From: DATDCV01 sp036524155
GTDB taxonomy: Bacteria; Verrucomicrobiota; Verrucomicrobiia; Limisphaerales; UBA8199
Direction: 5' to 3'
NCBI GenBank assembly: GCA_036524155.1
Contig: DATDCV010000395.1
Location: 1-14,265 of the forward strand
Length of the DNA stretch: 14,265 bases
The notes beneath the pieces are model-generated. The model was not told where the DNA came from. It made no database searches and saw only the letters and a list, made by a program, of their open reading frames with translations. Numbering within the stretch: the stretch's first letter is position 1; every line of letters starts with the position of its first letter. The position numbers were made by a program, and so were the translations under genes. Below, one piece after another: positions 14,089 through 14,265 of the stretch.

Positions 14089-14265
14089 ATGGTGAACTCG
14101 TCCGCGCGGTCTGTGATTCGCCTCCGAGGCGTTCGTCACAACAATCTGAAGAATTTCGATTTGGACCTGCCGCTCAAACAACTCGTCGTCATCACGGGGC
14201 TGAGCGGGTCGGGGAAGAGTTCTCTCGCTTTCGACACTTTGTTTGCCGAGGGACAGCGCCGTTAC
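14089..14265 (+). CDS. uvrA: Excinuclease ABC subunit A, N-terminal fragment (cut by window edge)
   Basis: 59 codons from the ATG at 14089 to the right edge. Residues 9-28 (VIRLRGVRHNNLKNFDLDLP) are the standard UvrA opening, followed by the first ATP-binding site TGLSGSGKSSLAFDT (36-50; Walker A Lys is K43) and LFAEGQRRY (51-59), the family signature. UvrA dimers scan DNA for bulky lesions and load UvrB in nucleotide excision repair; the rest of the gene (zinc fingers, second ATPase) is outside. No Shine-Dalgarno precedes the ATG. The frame is open back to a TGA at about 13972 and includes a GTG at 14008, so a start up to 27 codons earlier is possible, though the family normally begins close to the chosen ATG. 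Confidence 0.95.
   Translation, partial: MVNSSARSVIRLRGVRHNNLKNFDLDLPLKQLVVITGLSGSGKSSLAFDTLFAEGQRRY

Noticed and set aside
14000..14090. LexA/SOS box upstream of uvrA
   Set aside because: I looked for GAAC/GTTC-type and CTGT/ACAG-type dyads and saw none with proper spacing.
1..14265. CRISPR arrays, tRNA or rRNA genes, insertion sequences, phage or defence islands
   Set aside because: I saw no regularly spaced repeats, no tRNA-like cloverleaf, and no transposase, integrase, nuclease-toxin or restriction motifs in any frame.

Overview
This GC-rich window is bacterial chromosomal DNA. It carries seven complete protein genes and two genes cut by the window edges. I see no tRNA, rRNA, CRISPR array, transposase or phage gene. 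The mix suggests an environmental Verrucomicrobiota or a related PVC-group bacterium: a secreted GH38 alpha-mannosidase with a discoidin-like front end, a single-domain ArsA/Get3 ATPase ending in an alpha-crystallin domain, a very large 2-hydroxyacyl-CoA-dehydratase-type activase, and a palindromic intergenic repeat of a kind I associate with that phylum. The phylum is inferred from these features and is not proven by any marker.

Layout. 1-1802 (minus) is the N-terminal 600 residues of a secreted GH38 enzyme. Divergent from it is an unknown 176-residue protein (1886-2416) with a small SH3/Tudor-like front domain. Its stop codon interlocks, tail to tail within CTAG, with that of a tiny CxCxC protein (2413-2649, minus). 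That tiny gene is coupled by a 4-base ATGA overlap to the ArsA/Get3-HSP20 ATPase (2646-3836, minus). Next is a non-coding stretch with a 70-base inverted repeat and a terminator-like hairpin. It leads into an ABC-2-type membrane protein (4118-5677) and DNA polymerase I (5734-8559), both on plus.

After a hairpin-rich convergent junction come a small exported Cys-containing protein (8644-8973, minus), 282 bases without a convincing gene, and a giant fused activase/dehydratase-like Fe-S protein (9256-13758, minus, about 1500 residues). The start of uvrA (14089 to the edge, plus) is divergent from the activase across about 330 bases.

The genes do not form one pathway. Two are DNA maintenance genes (polA, uvrA), and the ATPase plus CxCxC pair is a clear two-gene operon. 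The parts most worth a second look are PolA, with an eroded proofreading site and a natural Tyr at the ddNTP-discrimination position; the Get3d-like ATPase with its coupled Cys-rich partner; and the giant activase, with a degenerate first ATPase module and a low-complexity in-frame insert containing a DNA palindrome. I see no defence system or new mobile system.
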